The notes beneath the pieces were generated by a model. That model ran no database searches. It had not been told where the DNA came from and worked only from the letters and a program-made list of their open reading frames with translations. Below are positions 63,407-64,000 of a DNA stretch of 64,000 nucleotides, one piece after another. The stretch is from Epithemia pelagica (taxonomy: Eukaryota; Bacillariophyta; Bacillariophyceae; Surirellales; Surirellaceae). Numbering within the stretch: position 1 is the first letter of the stretch; every line of letters begins with the position of its first letter. Made by a program: the position numbers and the translations under genes. Location: assembly GCA_946965045.2 (NCBI GenBank), contig OX337242.1:2418001-2482000 (forward strand), given 5' to 3'.

Positions 63407-64000
63407 GTGCATCTGATGGACATTCAACTCGTCATGGCATCGCTGCCGTCACGCGAATTGGTCTGGGACACATGACTTGCTATTGTACTCTGGGAATGGT
63501 GAAATATCTTCATCTGACTGATTATAGACCAAGTGTTTGAGGATTTAGCACCCTCATAGCCTTCCAAACGAAGATAGATCTTGAGAGAATCCTAAAAAAA
63601 TAGATCTTGTGGCAATGCGCAGAGAAACGGCGCGTCGCCCGACGGGTACTCGCTTTTCAAAAGCTTGTTGGTGGCAGGTTGGTCGCTCTGGAAGATCCAC
63701 GTGTCGTAGTACGTAGTATTGCAGGAATCTCTCCAAACTCAACATCCATCCATCAGATATACCAAAGACCTCTCTCGACATCTTGTGGATGCAAGAGAAA
63801 GACAAAAGAAGAGGAAGACGAGAAGGAGGACGTCCAACTAAAATACGGCAAGCCTCTCGCCTTGGTGGTCCCAAGATACAAAAGATTCACACACACGTCC
63901 CACGTCCCATTGTTCGTCTAGAAGCATTGAACCACACCATGACACGTGCTTTTTCTTCCTCCGTTTTGCCCCTGATGCAGTATTGGCGTGGGATGCTGGT
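63407..64000. other. 3' flank of the nucleotidyltransferase gene, no gene recognised
   Basis: 594 bp to the window edge. Short frames on both strands (63607-63921 plus, 63874-63554 minus) overlap each other and show no motif. An ATCTTGAGAGAATCC/AGATCTTGTGG stretch at 63570-63610 includes a short A run. A gene could begin to the right of the window. Confidence 0.35.

Noticed and set aside
1-64000. tRNA or rRNA genes
   Set aside because: No cloverleaf with A and B boxes and no rRNA core sequence recognised by eye; the tRNA-Asn match is only a primer binding site.

Overview
The window looks like a nuclear segment from a diatom, probably a pennate one. The evidence is short GT-AG introns (68-109 nt), Ty1/Copia elements of the diatom CoDi type whose protease motif is D-R-G-A, diatom-style PiggyBac and Harbinger-like transposase remnants, very large low-complexity single-exon genes, and a plastid-type presequence with Phe at +1. 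The species assignment is inference. No rRNA, tRNA or CRISPR array was recognised.

Positions 1-45400 are a transposon graveyard with some very young insertions. The left edge holds a frameshifted zinc-finger transposon gene fragment (+) running into a spliced unknown gene (-, 528-2832). Next comes a 3.3-kb foldback-type element (3179-6459) with long arms of tandem repeats and captured gene exons. Copia element A (-, 6460-13526) is internally deleted and carries a Mutator-like 1.8-kb insertion (10842-12628, 10-bp target duplication). A truncated paralogue of the unknown gene and a 170-bp tandem repeat follow. Copia B (+, 14776-31341, target duplication ACGAC) is inserted in that repeat, and Copia C (+, 22243-30626, target duplication CATCG) is inserted in B's 3' LTR. 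C has a single open 1895-codon gag-pol and near-identical LTRs. B and C both carry an extra ORF between the 5' LTR and gag-pol. The ORF1-gag spacer is conserved in A, B and C, and the primer binding site matches the anticodon loop of tRNA-Asn. Further right are PiggyBac and Copia remnants, two TA-flanked MITE-like elements, and an exact 2106-bp tandem duplication of a Harbinger-like transposase gene.

Positions 45400-63410 are the gene-rich part: a PPR protein (+), a multi-pass membrane protein with signal peptide (-), a divergently transcribed polytopic membrane protein fused to a lipoxygenase-like domain (+, 3 exons, one probable 1-nt frameshift), a Crinkler/RHS-like P-loop plus nuclease-like protein (+), an inverted degenerate copy of the 5' part of the PPR gene (-), and a nucleotidyltransferase of the non-canonical poly(A)/poly(U) polymerase family with an RGG tail (+). 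These genes do not form one pathway. The only suggestive pairing is the two divergent membrane proteins around 51 kb.
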